Shown here one piece after another: positions 49,650-64,000 of a stretch of DNA of 64,000 bases. The notes under the pieces were generated by a model that worked only from the letters and a program-made list of their open reading frames with translations, had not been told where the DNA came from and did not search any database. The translations under genes and the position numbers were made by a program. The DNA is taken from contig NC_039510.1 of the NCBI RefSeq assembly GCF_003672135.1, positions 9,238,001-9,302,000 on the forward strand, written 5' to 3'. Position 1 is the first letter of the stretch, and the number at the start of each line of letters is the position of its first letter. The stretch comes from Ooceraea biroi. Taxonomy: Eukaryota > Arthropoda > Insecta > Hymenoptera > Formicidae.

Positions 49650-52600
49650 CAGTTACTGAATAAAAATAAATAAAAGAATAAAAAAAACAGTTACTAAATA
49701 CATTATGAATACTAAAAATAAGAAACTATATGTGTGTAGCATCAACGATGATCGAAAGGATATAAGGATTTTTATAAGTGCAGATAGGAAAAATGGCGGC
49801 AAAGTTAAATTTAATAGAGAGTTCTCGTACGAACTTGTGCCCTGTCGGAACGTTACGTGTAACCCTAGGACCTGACGTCGGCATATTGCATTGTCGTCCG
49901 ACTTATGGGATTCCATATTCAATATGATAGTGGAATAGGGAAGGTTAGAGGGCGAACGATCCCGGAACGACGTCGAAAGGTGGAACGTATTTCAAACTTG
50001 ACGGTTTCTTACAGGGAAAGCACCCGGCGACGGGCTGTTTGCAAGAAGTATAGCGTACTATATTACATAGCGATATGATGAGTCGTATGCTAGTTTACGA
50101 AAGGGCTCGAGAAACCTTTAAAATGGGAGTTTATGTACTGCGATCGACGCTCTCAGAAGGTCTTTTTTATTTTACGACAATTGTTAGATGATTTGTTAAA
50201 CGGATATTGGAAAAAAAATGAGAAAGTTAAACGTAATAATGGTACTCGTTAATAACAAATATATTTAATTTATTCGACTTATTTATTATATGCAAGGTAA
50301 AAAAATAACTATAACATAATTGATATCTTTAACATTAATTATTTTAGGGATGATGTCTTAAACAAAATGTTCAAAGCAAAAGTAAGGTGAATTTTCAATT
50401 CCTCGGAGAAGCTACAACTGCTGAAGCAAGTTTTAATATATTGTGTATAAAAATTGATAAATGATGTTGCAAAATGGCATAGATAAAACAAATTAGATAA
50501 ATAAATAAATAAATTAGATAAAAATTAAATAAATCTCACGAATTAAATAAACCTCTTCAGTAATAAAATACCTATCGGCTCATAAGAGTCGCCTGCTGCA
50601 GTACACCTCAACTGCTCCATGTATCACGGTTTGCCTATACACAGGAGCAAGCATACTAATGCACAAGAAATTTCAACAGAACGAGACACAAACCTCAGAG
50701 TTTGATGAATTTGATAAAAAGCTTGATAAAAGCTTGTCATGACGACTATTGGCATAGTTGGAATTACATGAAGAATGTCCTTAGGACACTGAAAAGATAC
50801 CGCCCAAATGTCGACAACGATATGTAATATGGGAGGAACGCCAAGGTGAACACCGTGGGGTTCCGTCCAAGCGCGTTATGGTCAACGCGCTTGCTATAAT
50901 AAAACTATTCCTGTCATAGCTTACGCAACCCAGCTTCCCAGGGAGGGAAGGAAGGTCGACTCCCGCAGGATATAAATGCCGTCAGGGGTGTTTCCTTCCT
51001 TGGACCGTGGTCGTCAGCCAGGGAGAGAGAGAGAGAGAGAAGAGAGAAAGTCCGCCACTCTCCTCGCGTAGATTCAATCACGACCCCTACGCTATACCGA
51101 CGAAACTCGCGTTCCGAATATCAAACGGACCTTCTCCTCCCAGGGCTCTGGCGTTAGAGGCGTCCCGTCTTTTTTGATCGTGACGAGAATCGCATTGCCG
51201 TCGGAGGTTCACCTTACGCTCGCCCGTCGCACGTCTCGACGTCGGATCCAGCGAGCAAATTTCCTCGCTCGTTTTTGTCGACTCGACCGGAGAATTAAAA
51301 GTTGTACCTCAAACGTCGGCATATTAACAGGCTTCCCTTTATCAAATATAATAACTATGGAAAATCGTGATTAAAATGCCCAAATCACAGCCTTCAATCG
51401 AAACAAGTTCACTCGTTTGCAAGCGCACACACATTCCCGTTCACACATTAAATTACACAAGAACGCACGAAAGAAGAGTGGCATCGATCGATTCTACCCT
51501 CCATGCGTTCTGCTTTATCTCCTCTTCTTTGGTCGGTTCTTATATTGTTCCTGCGGCTTTTTCGCTACAATTTAACAGAACCGTAGATCCAATAAGACGT
51601 CTTCTCGCGAAGTTTCGGCCTACGATCGTTCAAGTTTCGATGGAACTCTATCGTCTGAATACCAAGTATCTGGCTCGCGCCGAGGGAAGCGAGACAAGGG
51701 GATCAGCGAGATCAGCGCATCCCCAGGGACGCCCGTTAGAAAAGAAAGCGGTCGTGCATACCGCACACAATTTTGACAGCACTGGGAATTTTTATTGATA
51801 GCGAACTTCTGCGACGTGAGTCTTGAAACTTGAACGATAATGTATTTATAAGCCCATGTATTGGTAATACATATTGGTAATACATATCGAATCTAAATAA
51901 AATATATACATACAATATCAAATTTCTATAATGTATCGGAGAATTCAAGTTTGAGGTGCTTGTGAACAAACATTCGTTACTAAATAAAATATAAATTAAT
52001 ACCTTTCTCTCATACTGATGAGATGATATTGAAAACAATTACTATATATTTGTCATCAGCAAAGAAAGTTCCGAACAACTCATAGATTCCTAATCCTGTG
52101 TAATCGCGAAAATTAAGCACCAAGAGGCATGAATTAATAGGTCGTTCTGACTTCATCCAAGGTTAAATTAAGATGGATTATCGAAATAATGGCAAGGGCC
52201 GAGTCTAAACGAAGCCTAAATGGCGGCAGCGTAACACGGTAACGAAGGGCCTGTGTAAACGAGTTAATACGCATTATTCCCAACTGTGGCAGAACGCAAA
52301 ATCTACGACGCGCGCGAACGAGACATTAGTTTGCCGTGCAAAGGATTATCAGTAGCTGTAGCTCGTCCTTAATCCTGATTTAGAGGTTCCGAAACGCGCA
52401 GCTCTTTGTGTTCTCGGCAAGAAGACGATAAATGTATAGTGGGATTGCTATAGTTCGGACGGACGATTTAAATTATTGTTGAACGTACTATGAAATTATA
52501 TGTACGTAAAGTAGATGTACGTAAATTATCGTTGGAATTGCCTTGCGTGCGTCTTTGCTCAATTTACGAGGTACAAAATTAAGAAAATGCATGAACGATT

Positions 52601-55600
52601 GTATACGTAAGATGATAATAATGTATAGAAATAAACATGGATATACGGTTGAGTGAATATACATGTGAGCTATACGTACACGCATGGATTTAATACGTGT
52701 GCATGAGCGGCGAAGCAGTTGAACTTGTAGATACGTATATTTCTTAGATGAACAGATAATTGAATATGAATTTGCATATCTCTGAACATGGAAGTGAAAT
52801 TCTAGAAATCTATGTACTTATCTATGTGAAATTTATAGATGCACGGTACTTAACTATCAATTCCGCAAACCTATGTGCATATATATCAAAGCGTCATTCT
52901 CTATATATTGCTACACAAAAATCGATGCAGACTTGTAGATCGATATTTATGATACAAATGCGACTTATGATATGGTAGCCATAAAATTAACATCTAAGGA
53001 TAGTAGATAAGCTAACGGATATGCAAATTTCCTCGACTCAAATCATAAGGTGATAATCGTGACGAGAGCCAATTAAAATAGATAAGAGTACCGCGTATCA
53101 CTTTTGATGCAGACGCGCAAGAACAATCGAAACTGGCGCTGACAAGGATCTTATAATAATCGTATAAGAAGGGAATAGGATCGACGTCATCTTACGGGAT
53201 TCCGAGCTGTGTTAGTATCAGGTGCTTCAGAACTCCCTCGCAGTCCGCAATTTACGATCGGCGTATCGCCGTCGCATATGCTTCGCAATAACGTCACGCG
53301 AAATTCCGCATTGTATGTGCGCGCTTCGTAAGAGTCGTTCGACGTATAAACTCGTCAACGGACAGAAAAACGTCGGGTAGTATGAACAATATCTTCACAA
53401 AAGCGTAGCTCTAGCGTAGGAATGAGCAAATCCGATCAGGGATTTAGTCGATAGAAAGGAAACAAAATATAAAAATAATTTTTATGTCATAATTCTACAG
53501 CTTGTTTGGTTTATTCAACTATTAATTTAACTTTTAATTTATTTGTTATATAATGTATATATTTATTTTCAAGAACTTTATTAATTGTGACGCGTGTAAG
53601 TATAGCATTCATATTTACAAGAATTGCATATTTCCATTTCCTACAAAAAGATTATAAAATAGTTTGAATTTGAAAAATGAGAGAAGAGACAAACTCGCAC
53701 AAGTTACGCCATTGCGTTCGCGAGAGATTTACCTCACGTTTGCAAATCCGATGCGGGAATGCTGCACGTTCGTCATTCGCCATCGCAACTGCTCGCCGAT
53801 AGTGTAGTAGGGTCTTTGTGAGAAACGACGCATCTTCTCCGATCACTGAGTCGTCCTTTCGATATTTTGAAGAGTCCGATCGAATTTTTAGCGTAACGAA
53901 CGTAAGCGCCGCAAGGGTGACACGCGCCATGATCCAAGGGTTGCAACTCCCGCACCGGCGTCCACCCTTCGATTTTGGTGACGCGTCCGCGTCACGGCGA
54001 CATTTCCATGCAAACTAATGTTATTGTTATATGATATAGGTGCGTCATGATGCACTCCATTCGCATTGCGACCCAGTATGTGTGTTATATTAGGACAACC
54101 ATCACGTCAGCTGTGACGTGTCTGCATATATGGATCTGTGGTCGCGTGAGTCGTAGATGCAGAGATTTATGGAACTGCGGATTGTAGAAACATAAGTCTA
54201 TCGCGTCCGTCATAGTGACAGACAGTGTAGAATAGATCCATTTTATTCGTAAAGAAAGAGCTTTATAAATATGTACGCATTAGTAATGTGTTATATATGG
54301 ACATGCAAATCAATCATTACTGCATGTATTTTTATAGATATCCGAATTTATGCGAAACCTCGTGCATAAAAGTTCTAAAGTGCAACCTAGAATTGCGTGA
54401 GTTTAAAGAGAATATGAATTAAGAGCAAAACAGACTTGGAAATGCACGTATTATCATGGAATCGACGCGTACGAGGAGACGCGCAAATGTGGGTGACACA
54501 CTCAGAAGGACGCGATTAATCTCAGTTTTCAGCGACGACACGCTCTGGACTCTTTGAAACGCGACTGAAATGGAAACTACGTGGATTCATTTAGATCAGA
54601 TGCGTGCCAAGCTTTCGCGTTTTTCGTTTTCGTCCGAAACACGGTCGCGAGGCGAACGGGTAAGCGTCGGGCGAAATACTAGCCGGCGATATCGGGGGTG
54701 CAGTCGTAAGGGCGCGCCCCTCGTTACGAGCCCCCCGTAAGCTAGAGCTCGCTCGCGCTCGTGTATGCACGCGCGTGTATATACCCGATACCGTGTTCAC
54801 GAAGGGCTCCCCCGACCTGCCGTTGCCTGTGTTACGGCCACAGCTCGTCCTCCCTGCCGCGGCTATGACTAATAAGAACTAGAAGACCGTGTCACACGAG
54901 GATGCATCACACGTTAAACGATGCCAAACATAGTATACGTGCACGATTTGTAGGGATCGTACATATCTCGATATTGGAAAATTTTTCTACTTAAAAAAAT
55001 TTGATTTTAAATGTTTGTTATTTCAGTACTGAATTCTTAATTAACGAGTTGCCTTTTCTTCTAAATTACTCAAATAATAAAATCATCGAGGCAAATTTTA
55101 TATATAATAAATACACTTGGAATAGAAAAAAGAAAGTATTTAAATAACTAAAAATATCGATTGTATCATGCCCGAAATGAGTGTGTCTTTATGTTGCCAT
55201 GCACCGACTGAATTCGATCGCCTGACGAGACTTGACGAGTCACGCTATGGATTTTATGAGGCACCTCCCGATACTTCAATACTTTTTCCATGAAAACCTA
55301 CATATATTGTATTCTATACCTTCTTTTACACTAGATATTTATCTTCTAATTTCAATATATTATCTGTGCTTACAAAACGTGAAAGTATAATATGAAAACG
55401 TAAACGTGAGATATAAAAAATTGCCTTAGTTTAATTTTTTACGGATTTTGAACGTGATATGAAAATGTCGACATACTAGATAGAACACATAGCATCACAA
55501 TCGGCGTTGCAGTAACCTCAGCAACATCAGGCACAACCCCACCGACTTCACCCTTTATCCCTTTCTATGCCACTTAGATGGGCCATCTCGTTTCGCCCTA

Positions 55601-57157
55601 GCATTTTCCTCTCGCAGACGTGCGAGCGACACCGCGCGTCGCGTTTTTATCGCGCACCATATGCGCGCGAGTCACCCTATATATATATTCTTCTAACCCC
55701 CGGAACGGTTAGTACATCAAATTTTCTCCTGGAGGAGGGCCCCATGTGTCATGATCGTCGCGGAACGTTTGGATGTATGTAAAACGCGAATCGAAATTCG
55801 CGCTGCGTCCCACGACGCCCAGTAATGATCCTCTAGAGGAAAAACGTCGCGGGTGAAACCGGTGTTCGATTCTGCTGAGATTGCCTCCTGTTCCGAGAAC
55901 GAGAGAACATTGAAGCTATACACGATATAATTTGCATTTTTTAAGAATATGCTTTGCATCGTCCTTACGTGTATCTTCTTACAAGATACCTATGTAACAA
56001 CATTGGCAAGAAAACAGCTATCTGCTTAAGCCTTTACGTTTAGCTTTTTTACACGTGCCTTTTACTGTGCTTTTTAGACATTATCATATTTATTGCGAAC
56101 TTTACTTTTTCGCCCATGAGACACTAAAGTTGGCTACAGGAATTTTGCATTTTACGGTAATTATAGCACATGCGTGTCGCATAACTCCTGTGTCCTTGTA
56201 ATGCCGGTAATAATCTAAAAGTCCAAGCGTCGCACTTTCCCCTAGCGGGGTTTCACCGACGGTACATGCACCATTTTTTTCCCTTTTTTTGCCAAACATC
56301 AGAAGTGTCAGCAGGACGTCGGGATGTAATGAATCGCGCGAAAAACGGTGACGTGGGACAACGCGATAAGCGTGAAAAAGCACGAAGCGTCAGGAACGTC
56401 GATTCGTAAATGTTGCAGGTGCATCTCTCTTCGTCGCATTTTTCGGTGTTAAATACGACGAGGGAGAAAGGAAGAGACGGACTAAACAGATCGATGGCCA
56501 TCCCACTCGAATGCGAGTCCTTCGAGAGCCCTTGAATTTGCGATGTGAAAGCGAAAGGATATGATATGAAAAGAGAACAAAAAAGATAATAAATAAAAGC
56601 TTCACACATATAGAGAAAAGTTTTAGATATAAAAACTACAAGAAATTTAAATAGATGCAGTAAAGAAATATAAAATAATAGCGTCGTGGAAATGAGTCAG
56701 AAAAAGAAACCAAACCATCGAGAGTTCGTATCAGAAGGTGATAAGGAATGAAAGGACGCTAATAAGTAATAGCAGCAGGGGGTAAGGAAACATTCCGCTG
56801 GTTGTGGAAACAAGACAGGGACCGGACTTGTGGAAAATGAGGTAACGAGAAGAGGAAATTCGCTGGAGGAAGGGTCCGAGAAGAAGATCCAACGAGGGGT
56901 CGAACGAAAGGGCAGAGGGCTGAAAGAAAAATCACGTCAAATATTTGTTCCGACGGTGCAGTGTCGCTGAGAAAAATCGGCAAATCAAGAGAAACTCGTC
57001 CGGTGACAGCGAAAGAATTTTATTCGAGACGAACACGAGAGGGGACACTTTTACCCAATCTTATGATTTCATATTGGCCGTACCCTACGCTTTGTGTGTT
57101 CGTTTGTTGTTCTTAGTAATATACGAAAGAAAGTATCTTTCAATGCCTCATACAATA
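49650..57157. other. Intergenic stretch without a supported gene
   Basis: AT-rich with GC-rich patches near 50.9-51.8, 53.7-54.0 and 54.5-54.9 kb. A (GA)n run is at 51023-51041. The 143-codon frame at 51367-51798 and several 80-120-codon antisense frames near 56.1-56.6 kb have no recognisable motif or splice pairing. Confidence 0.4.
50971..51041 (+). promoter_or_regulatory. Possible core promoter region (TATA and GA run)
   Basis: TATAAA at 50971-50976 is followed by a TCAG at 51014 and a GA run at 51023-51041, at the start of a GC-rich island. The TATA-to-TCAG spacing is about 45 bp, longer than the usual 28-34. No coding exon was identified downstream, so this is tentative. Confidence 0.15.
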
Positions 57158-57377
57158 TTGGGTTGTCCGAGAAGTTCGTGTGAGTTTTTAAAAACCATGT
57201 GCATCACTTTTTTGTCCCTAAACCGTCACGTTCTTCGAGAATGGAATCCTAAAGTTGCCTAAAAGTTTAAAGTAACAAAATGGTAGACACTTTGATGAAT
57301 AAAATTTTTATTTAGTATTTAGAAATTGTGTTTTATTTTAATCTAAAAACCTCATACGAACTTCTCAGACAATCCAA
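57158..57377. mobile_element. Mariner-type MITE / internally deleted mariner
   Basis: 220 bp with inverted ends TTGGGTTGTCCGAGAAGTTC (left) and, on the complement, TTGGATTGTCTGAGAAGTTC (right). TA duplications flank it at 57156-57157 and 57378-57379. The TTGGGTTGTCCGA start is a hallmark of mariner ends. The interior contains no intact transposase frame. Confidence 0.88.
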
Positions 57378-57379
57378 TA

Positions 57380-60300
57380 GTAGTGATCAAAGACGTCATG
57401 TTCATTCATACACGTTAAGAAGAACGCTATATTAGATGAAATGCTGTATGATGAAACTTGTTCGAAATTTAATTTCAAGACAAATGTGAAAAGGGTTTGT
57501 ACGGGGTGTCCTGCGTCCTGGCAAAATGGTGGTTCCTCGCGTCCGTCGTGTATCCGCGCTTCTATTTTTGAACGACATCGCGCGCCGCAATATATGCCGC
57601 CGCTCGTCCCGGCGTCGGATATTTTTAAGGTTTCCGTTCCGCGACGCACACAACACGCGTAATTCCGCTCACTTCGCCGAGAATCCCCTTGTGCGATAGA
57701 TCTGTGAGTGTGTAGTAAAGCCCGACGACGTCGTCGGGGCGCAATATTTTCACGGCCGCCGTCGAGACTCTCGAGACTTCCTTTCATCGTCGCGTCTTGC
57801 GACTGTAGTTCATCGACTCACACCGAGAAACCGGAGACGATTCTTCTTATTCATGTTTTTAAAGGGTTTGTACGGTCTTTAATTGAACCGTAGTGTATCC
57901 TGTGTAGCCTGCTCACTGCAAGCAACTCGTTATTACGCTTGCATATTAATTCTTGACGCTGCGCACGGTCGAAGCTTATTGGAGGCGGCTGGTAGAAGTA
58001 GCATCTTGCTTGTAACCAGATGTGTCGATCATAGATTTAATCGCTAAATCGTTAGAGCGGTTTTTTGTTATATAAACGACGCGTGATAATTCAGAGTCTT
58101 GTTAAATCGTTTGACGGCTCTAATAAATTTCGCGACTGATTGGTAGCATTGATAATGTATGACAGAATTAATTATCGAGAAGCAAATTGACGTGGAATGT
58201 ATCATGTCGTCGGCAAAGGATGCGATACAGCGCGCTGCATCTGATCTATCAAACGCATAGGTCACGTCGAGTTAAAAAAGTTGATAAAAACGGCAACAAA
58301 GTTCCACTCATCGTCAAGCGGTTTGCCGCGCGCTTTACGATTTCGCATGAAAACAAAACAGCGTTAAATCAAGCTTTATCTGAGACGACAAGCATGCACC
58401 GGGGCGAACGCTGGCGAGCAGCTATAAATTCGAGCTCGTTCCTCCGCGCACATAAACGCAAATGAAATTCGCTTTGTGTGAGAGAATACGCGGGAGCGAC
58501 AGCTCGCGTATTCACCCGCTCTCGATAATCATCGAAGCGATTCCTCGAATTGACCCTCTAGACAACCAGAGGTGCATGTAGTAAATACGCCTTTTTATTC
58601 TGGCTTTTAAGTGAAATACATTTAAATACAATAAAAGTAAAATATTAAAAATAAATTATCTATATACAAGATACGTAAAAATAGGATGAAGCGAACAATA
58701 ATTAAGAAATTTATAGATAATTTTTAATCATATTTATTTTTAATAGTTTAATTTTATTTTACTTTTAACATTTTATTTTTGATAGATTTCATATTTTGTT
58801 ATCAACTTTTATTTTTTATAACTTTAAATTTCACTTACGAATATATAAATCTACTTAATGATAAATAGATTAGGAAGAATACATTTCACGAATTACTTGA
58901 AGTCTAAAGCGATAGAGGCGTACACCCCATAATCAGGTTGATTTTCACGAAGCTGTAATTCTTTTCGAGCCCGGCGAAGAAGATATCGTTGCGTGTGGAT
59001 GAACTTTGCGCGATCGAAGCGACAAGTCTCAGTTCCGAGGTACGGGCACTCGTTTGCCTGTGAACCGTGTAACAAAATCTGCACGGTATCCTAAGCACCC
59101 GCGGGTATATCGCTGCTGGTGGTACTAAAAGAGTTAAAATCTAAACCGCACCTTCCTACGTGGAGGCGTTAAATAACCCCTTATCTCTCGCGTGCGTGAG
59201 CAATGGCTGCCGACACGCGTCATGCCAAGACATAAACCGTGAGTCAAAGTTCGGGAGCGTGCGGGAGCGTATAGTGTTTATTAACCCTTTCCCAAAACAG
59301 ATGAGCTATATATAGTGCCAGCATGCATTAGTACTTCTTGAGGAACCTTTTTTTCCTGTCACTTCCCCATATTTCACGTATTTTTAAATTTTATTATTAT
59401 AAAACATTTATTATAAAATATTTTATTATTATAAAAAAATTTCACGTACGACCGATAAAACACTTCATATCTTTTGCTTTCGTAATTGATGTACAAGAAT
59501 GACAAATATTATTTACAATGTAATTGCGAAATTAGTTCTCATTTGTTAGAGCAATAAAGAGATTTGGTCACTCAGATTAGTTCATTTGTTCTACTTCTAA
59601 GAAAAATATGAGAGCAGCGGATTGAGAGCTGCAGTTTCTTGGGCAAGATTATTTTCAGTCTGCACCGATATTCTGCGAGTACATGAAACGATCGATGGTC
59701 AATGACACTTTCAGTAGAATTCTACATAAAGTGCGCCAATTTTAGTCACGTTTTGCAATCGTGAAGAAAGATGTAGTTGTGCAACCTACTTTCCTTGATT
59801 TAATCCAATCAGAAATTTATGGCATATCATGATCTGTCACTGCACATCTTTTCTTCAATTTATCATTGTAATAATTTGTTGTTTCTTCTCAAGCAATTCT
59901 CACAGAGAAATTTTATTTGCAAGGAAAAGGAAGGTTTCCAATTTTCTTCTATATTTATACGTAAACTCTATTTTTCTCATAGAAAGTCTTCTAAATTTCA
60001 GATCACTTTCTAGACTATATCAAGTTGGTAGCTAAATATCTCTAGATGCAGCATCGAGAATCTTAATAAAGCCAAAAGGTAATCCGGGGCGACACTCGGC
60101 ATCGCATACCTCGCTTGGTGGGATATGTTCGCCATTGCGGGAATTAACAGCTTGACGGCAAACGAAGGGCTACAGCTAATGGGGTTTGACGTTGACGAAT
60201 CTGCAGGTTACAAAGTCGTCAACCACGACCGGCCTCTCGTGTTGTCAGGAAAGTTCGCATTGGCCGGTGCGCGGTTGATGCTTTATCAGGATATAATCTA

Positions 60301-63300
60301 AACTACTAATTTTCAGCTAGAGATAGTTCAAAAGTTCAAATTCTAATTATATCGTTCCGTGATTAGTTTTCCAATTTCCTTTTTACGGTCAATAATGCAC
60401 GAAATACAGTTTGTAGAAAATAGTGATCGCTGCATTGTTAACAGAATAATTTTATCAAATTATTAAAATGCATTTAACAATATAATCAACAATATTCTCC
60501 TCCCGCTGCCAATCCTCGATATTCGAATGAAACAAAAGATCGGACAATATCGATTTTCATGATATGTGCAGATTCACGAAAAGTCAAAGACAAACCGTTT
60601 GGCCGGTTTGCTGTGTCCATGGAAGACAAATTCCAGCTTTGAAAAAGAGGGACCTTATCGGAGGACCTCATCTGGTGGAGCCTCATCCGGGCTCACCACG
60701 ACTATGCGATTCGAAGATCTCTTCGAATCTCCTGCCTAGACTGGGTGCCTTTATCTCTCTCCACCGCTTACTCGGGAGGGATTACTTTCCCATTAGGATC
60801 TTGTCTTTCAGGGACAAATAGTCGAAATTCGAGTCGGCTGCTACCGGCGGAACGGTTGTGCCGGCAATTTTTCGCTGGTGAAAGTCCTTATCAGTTGTTG
60901 GGCAGAGTAATGTCGTTCCCGCTACGTCTCTTAATCTGGGTTTTGCTGCTACTCGACATGTGTAAGATGCGACAGTGGTAGTAGAAATAAAAAGAAAATT
61001 CTTGTAACAATAATTATATGTATGCTATAATCAGTATAGTGAAAAAAATCAGTGAACCTTTAAGCTTTAAGCCAAGAATGGCGAAAAGTTAGCGAACAAA
61101 CTTGCGGAACACAACTAAATAAAAATATGCATCTGCATATAAAAGTATAATTTTTAAATATTATCAAAAAGATCGGTGTAATATTATTTTCTAGCGAATA
61201 AATCAGTTGACAGATGAAACTTTTTGCTTGCTTCTACAATCTTCGTCATAACGGTGCGTCACATAACGGTGAACATGCGTTTAATTTTATGTCACTGCGG
61301 CTAAAGTGGCCGCGAACCTAATTAAAACTCGTAATGGGTGGTGAGTCCAAAAGGATGTACCACCAAGGTAGCGCGCTTCTTCGAGCAAATGCACCCTAGT
61401 TACATCTAAAGAGAGTAACAAAGAATGCCAACTGCTAATTGGCGTTTCTCGAAAGACAGCTCTTGTGAATTTTCTCCCGAAGCCGCTTTGCTTTCCCTCC
61501 TATTAGGGCGAGTGATTTCTACTAAGCGGGTATCTCTACCGTTCTACAGCTCGTGATACAAAAATTGCAAACGCGCTACAAACGTTACCCTTTCAGTACT
61601 TGTCACGTCGCGTAAATTTCAGATGAAATTTCTTCATATATTTGTATAATCAAATGTGCTGCAAAAACGATCATTTATTAAGTCAAATGACATAACTAAA
61701 CTTATAAACAAGAAAATTAAAGAGTTAACAATTATTAATCAATATAAAAAAGTAGAAATAAAAAAATTAATACTAATAATAAATCATTAAGAAAAAATGT
61801 GTGAAATTTTGAAGTCGATACCAAAAGAATTAGCTGGCAAACTTCAATCCAACAAAATTCGTTACCTTTCACTTCATGCAGCTTTGCCGCCAGATCCTCA
61901 TCGGCTGCTGCCGTTCTTCATCGTTAACAGTCATTATTCGCAAACTTTTTATCCAATCGAAAACATTGCTCGCACTTTTTCTTGCAAAAGTCGCGGATAG
62001 ATCCATTGATTTACCGCGCGGCAAACTTGTGTGAGAATTGAATCACTGATTCATATTGGACACATATTGAACACATATTGGTGAACAGAAAAGCCGAGAG
62101 ACTTTGAGATGAAAATTAGTTGTTCGCGACCGGCGAGGATCATTGACACGAATCGCGGAAATGTCAATCGGCGTCGAGCGAAAGGAGTGAAATGCACTAG
62201 CAGTAATGACACGACGGTACGTGGCACGCGCCTACGACTGGGCTCAAAGCATTCCGACGGTGGGTCCGCGCACGAAATCTCGAGTTCGGCTGCGCTCGGT
62301 GCCGCTCGCGAGTGCTCGACTCCGAAGCACGTGGCCGCTCTCGTGCGATCTTGCTACTCCGACTGTCAGCTCAGTCGCTACGTCGCGTTCCCCTCGCTTG
62401 TTTCTTGTTCACACGATCACCTGCACTTTATTGTCGCTCCCGCTCGGACTCTCTGCATTTTGATCGCATGACGATGTCGACGGCGGCAAAACATTTAAGA
62501 ATTGAAAAAATCAGAAAATAGGAAAAGAATGACGAAAAACAACATCAGAAATATCTTGCGTCGAAAATAGATTAAATTTTATAATTAATTCAATTACAAT
62601 TAAAATTTTACTAAGAAGAATGTATTCATATTATTAAAAAAATTAATATATTTTTGATTAAATTAATTAAATTATTTTATTCATTAAATTAATATATTTT
62701 TTATTTATAGTATCCAATTATCGTCACATGTGTTTTAGACAGCGATCGATAGGAGCTATTAGGGGCATATTTACTTTATAATCTATCTAGCCAATAGAAT
62801 ACTGCAAATGCGTGATGCACTTGACAGAAATAGTCCGAACGTTCGAATTACATGGCATCAGATACAGCACGACAGACGGTGTGCTTTTTCAGATTAGCTA
62901 GACACATACATCAATGTCAACGGAAACAGACATGTAGGATAACGATGTAATCCTGAGACGAATCGTCGCGCATCCGTTATTTCGGAATAGCAGAGTAGAT
63001 TCTCGAAGAATGATAAATTGTGCAAAAGTGCGGACTCAAACCAATTCCATCGCGACGGAAATTTGTAGGAAGATAGTTTTTCGGACAACAAAATTCGTAG
63101 GTAATGTTAAATATTCAAGTGTTCTTTTCTTCTATTTCTTAGCCACGAATCCTTGCTCCCAGGCATTCTCTCCATTTTATTATATGTATGTCTATGTATA
63201 TTCTCTAAAATATACCATGATTATTTCTCCGTGACGCTTTTATTAAATCTGCACGTTTGCGGTAGCAAATGAAGTGAATTGAGTCGTTTCTCGATTATTC

Positions 63301-64000
63301 AAGACAGACGTTACCGAATAACGGCTATTGAACATTATACGAAGGATAAGAGGGTAGCATGGCTTATGGATATCAGTATAGGCGTTTGCCACCCCTATAA
63401 CCTTGCCGCATTAGTATTCGTCGCGGATACACGTTCGCCTGATGAGTTCACCCTGTCGTATCATCCCTTGTTTCAGCAACGACAAAGACCACATCTCCTT
63501 GGGATACATGTTCAAGTAAGAAAAACTATAAAGAATATCTGTATGATCGGCTTTTTGAAAAAAAAAACATATACTTATAAAAGATAAAATTTTATAATAT
63601 AGATAGAATTCTAACATAGAAATCCTTAATTGAGCTTAAATAGGTTTCTGAATGTAACAATGATTTATTATCATTTTATTATATGTTTATCAAGTACATA
63701 GTAATGAATGTCTAATAATGAACAATTTGAGAATTAAATCTAAATATTCTCATTAAAGTCCAGCTGCGACACGCGTTCAATGAAAGCGCCATAAAAAGTC
63801 GATCAGTCCGTCAACGGACCCGATGGGGGCCGTGAATCGAGAACTGAAATATCGGGGAGCCGTGGACTAGTCGCAAGACGAGACATACAATAGGTCGCTA
63901 GGCTTTGCATAAATTTCCACGCGGTCCACCCGCGCAAATCTAGAGTTTATCTGGCGGAGAGTTCCTCCCCGATGAGCGATTCCCATGTAAACGACGTCCG
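57380..64000. other. Intergenic stretch to the window end
   Basis: AT-rich with GC-rich patches near 57.5-57.8, 60.1-60.3 and 62.1-62.5 kb. Short open frames such as 60081-60303, 61797-62000 and 63279-63587 are noted but not supported as genes. No RNA gene or further repeat structure was recognised. Confidence 0.4.

Noticed and set aside
51367..51798. 143-codon plus-strand frame
   Set aside because: No recognisable motif, no splice support and unremarkable residue composition. The ATG lies in a poor context.
63279..63587. 102-codon plus frame followed by a good donor (CAA|GTAAGA near 63515)
   Set aside because: No acceptor-bounded start, no recognisable protein, and the antisense frame is equally plausible. 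The evidence is not enough for an exon call.

Overview
The window looks like a nuclear scaffold of an insect, most likely a hymenopteran and possibly an ant. It has short spliced exons with GT/AG borders, abundant short DNA-transposon remnants, and GC-rich islands alternating with AT-rich sequence. It also carries an intron-containing DNA polymerase beta-family gene, a family known to be absent from Drosophila. Most of the 64 kb is intergenic or intronic. Only two protein-coding genes can be reconstructed exon by exon.

Layout: 1-11.3 kb holds no supported gene but several repeats: a 1.1 kb near-perfect inverted-repeat element at 2907-4012, a hAT-type MITE with an 8-bp target duplication at 4884-5101, a 180-bp hairpin-rich repeat at 5786-5965, and a 64-bp palindrome at 11213-11276. 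From 20.87 kb down to about 11.33 kb the minus strand carries a complete seven-exon prickle homologue (planar cell polarity; PET, three LIM domains, C-terminal CaaX), with a TA-flanked MITE in its first intron. From 20.9 to 39.2 kb the sequence is mostly non-coding, apart from a decayed minus-strand coding relic at 25.29-26.76 kb.

The most unusual locus is 39.26-45.22 kb. Two inverted arms of one repeat family (about 453 bp, and 790 bp including a solo-LTR insertion) enclose 4.7 kb. That interval holds a complete six-exon Pol beta-like gene, an unidentified coding-like stretch, and the second copy of the hairpin-rich repeat. The predicted protein (329 aa) matches Pol beta along its whole length. 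However, all three metal-binding aspartates are asparagine, and the position of the 5'-dRP-lyase nucleophile lysine is methionine. It therefore reads as an intact but catalytically dead Pol beta paralogue.

From 45.2 kb to the end I find GC-rich islands, microsatellites and two mariner-type MITEs, but no gene I can support. The two genes are not obviously related in function. Names rest on motif recognition from memory, without database searches.
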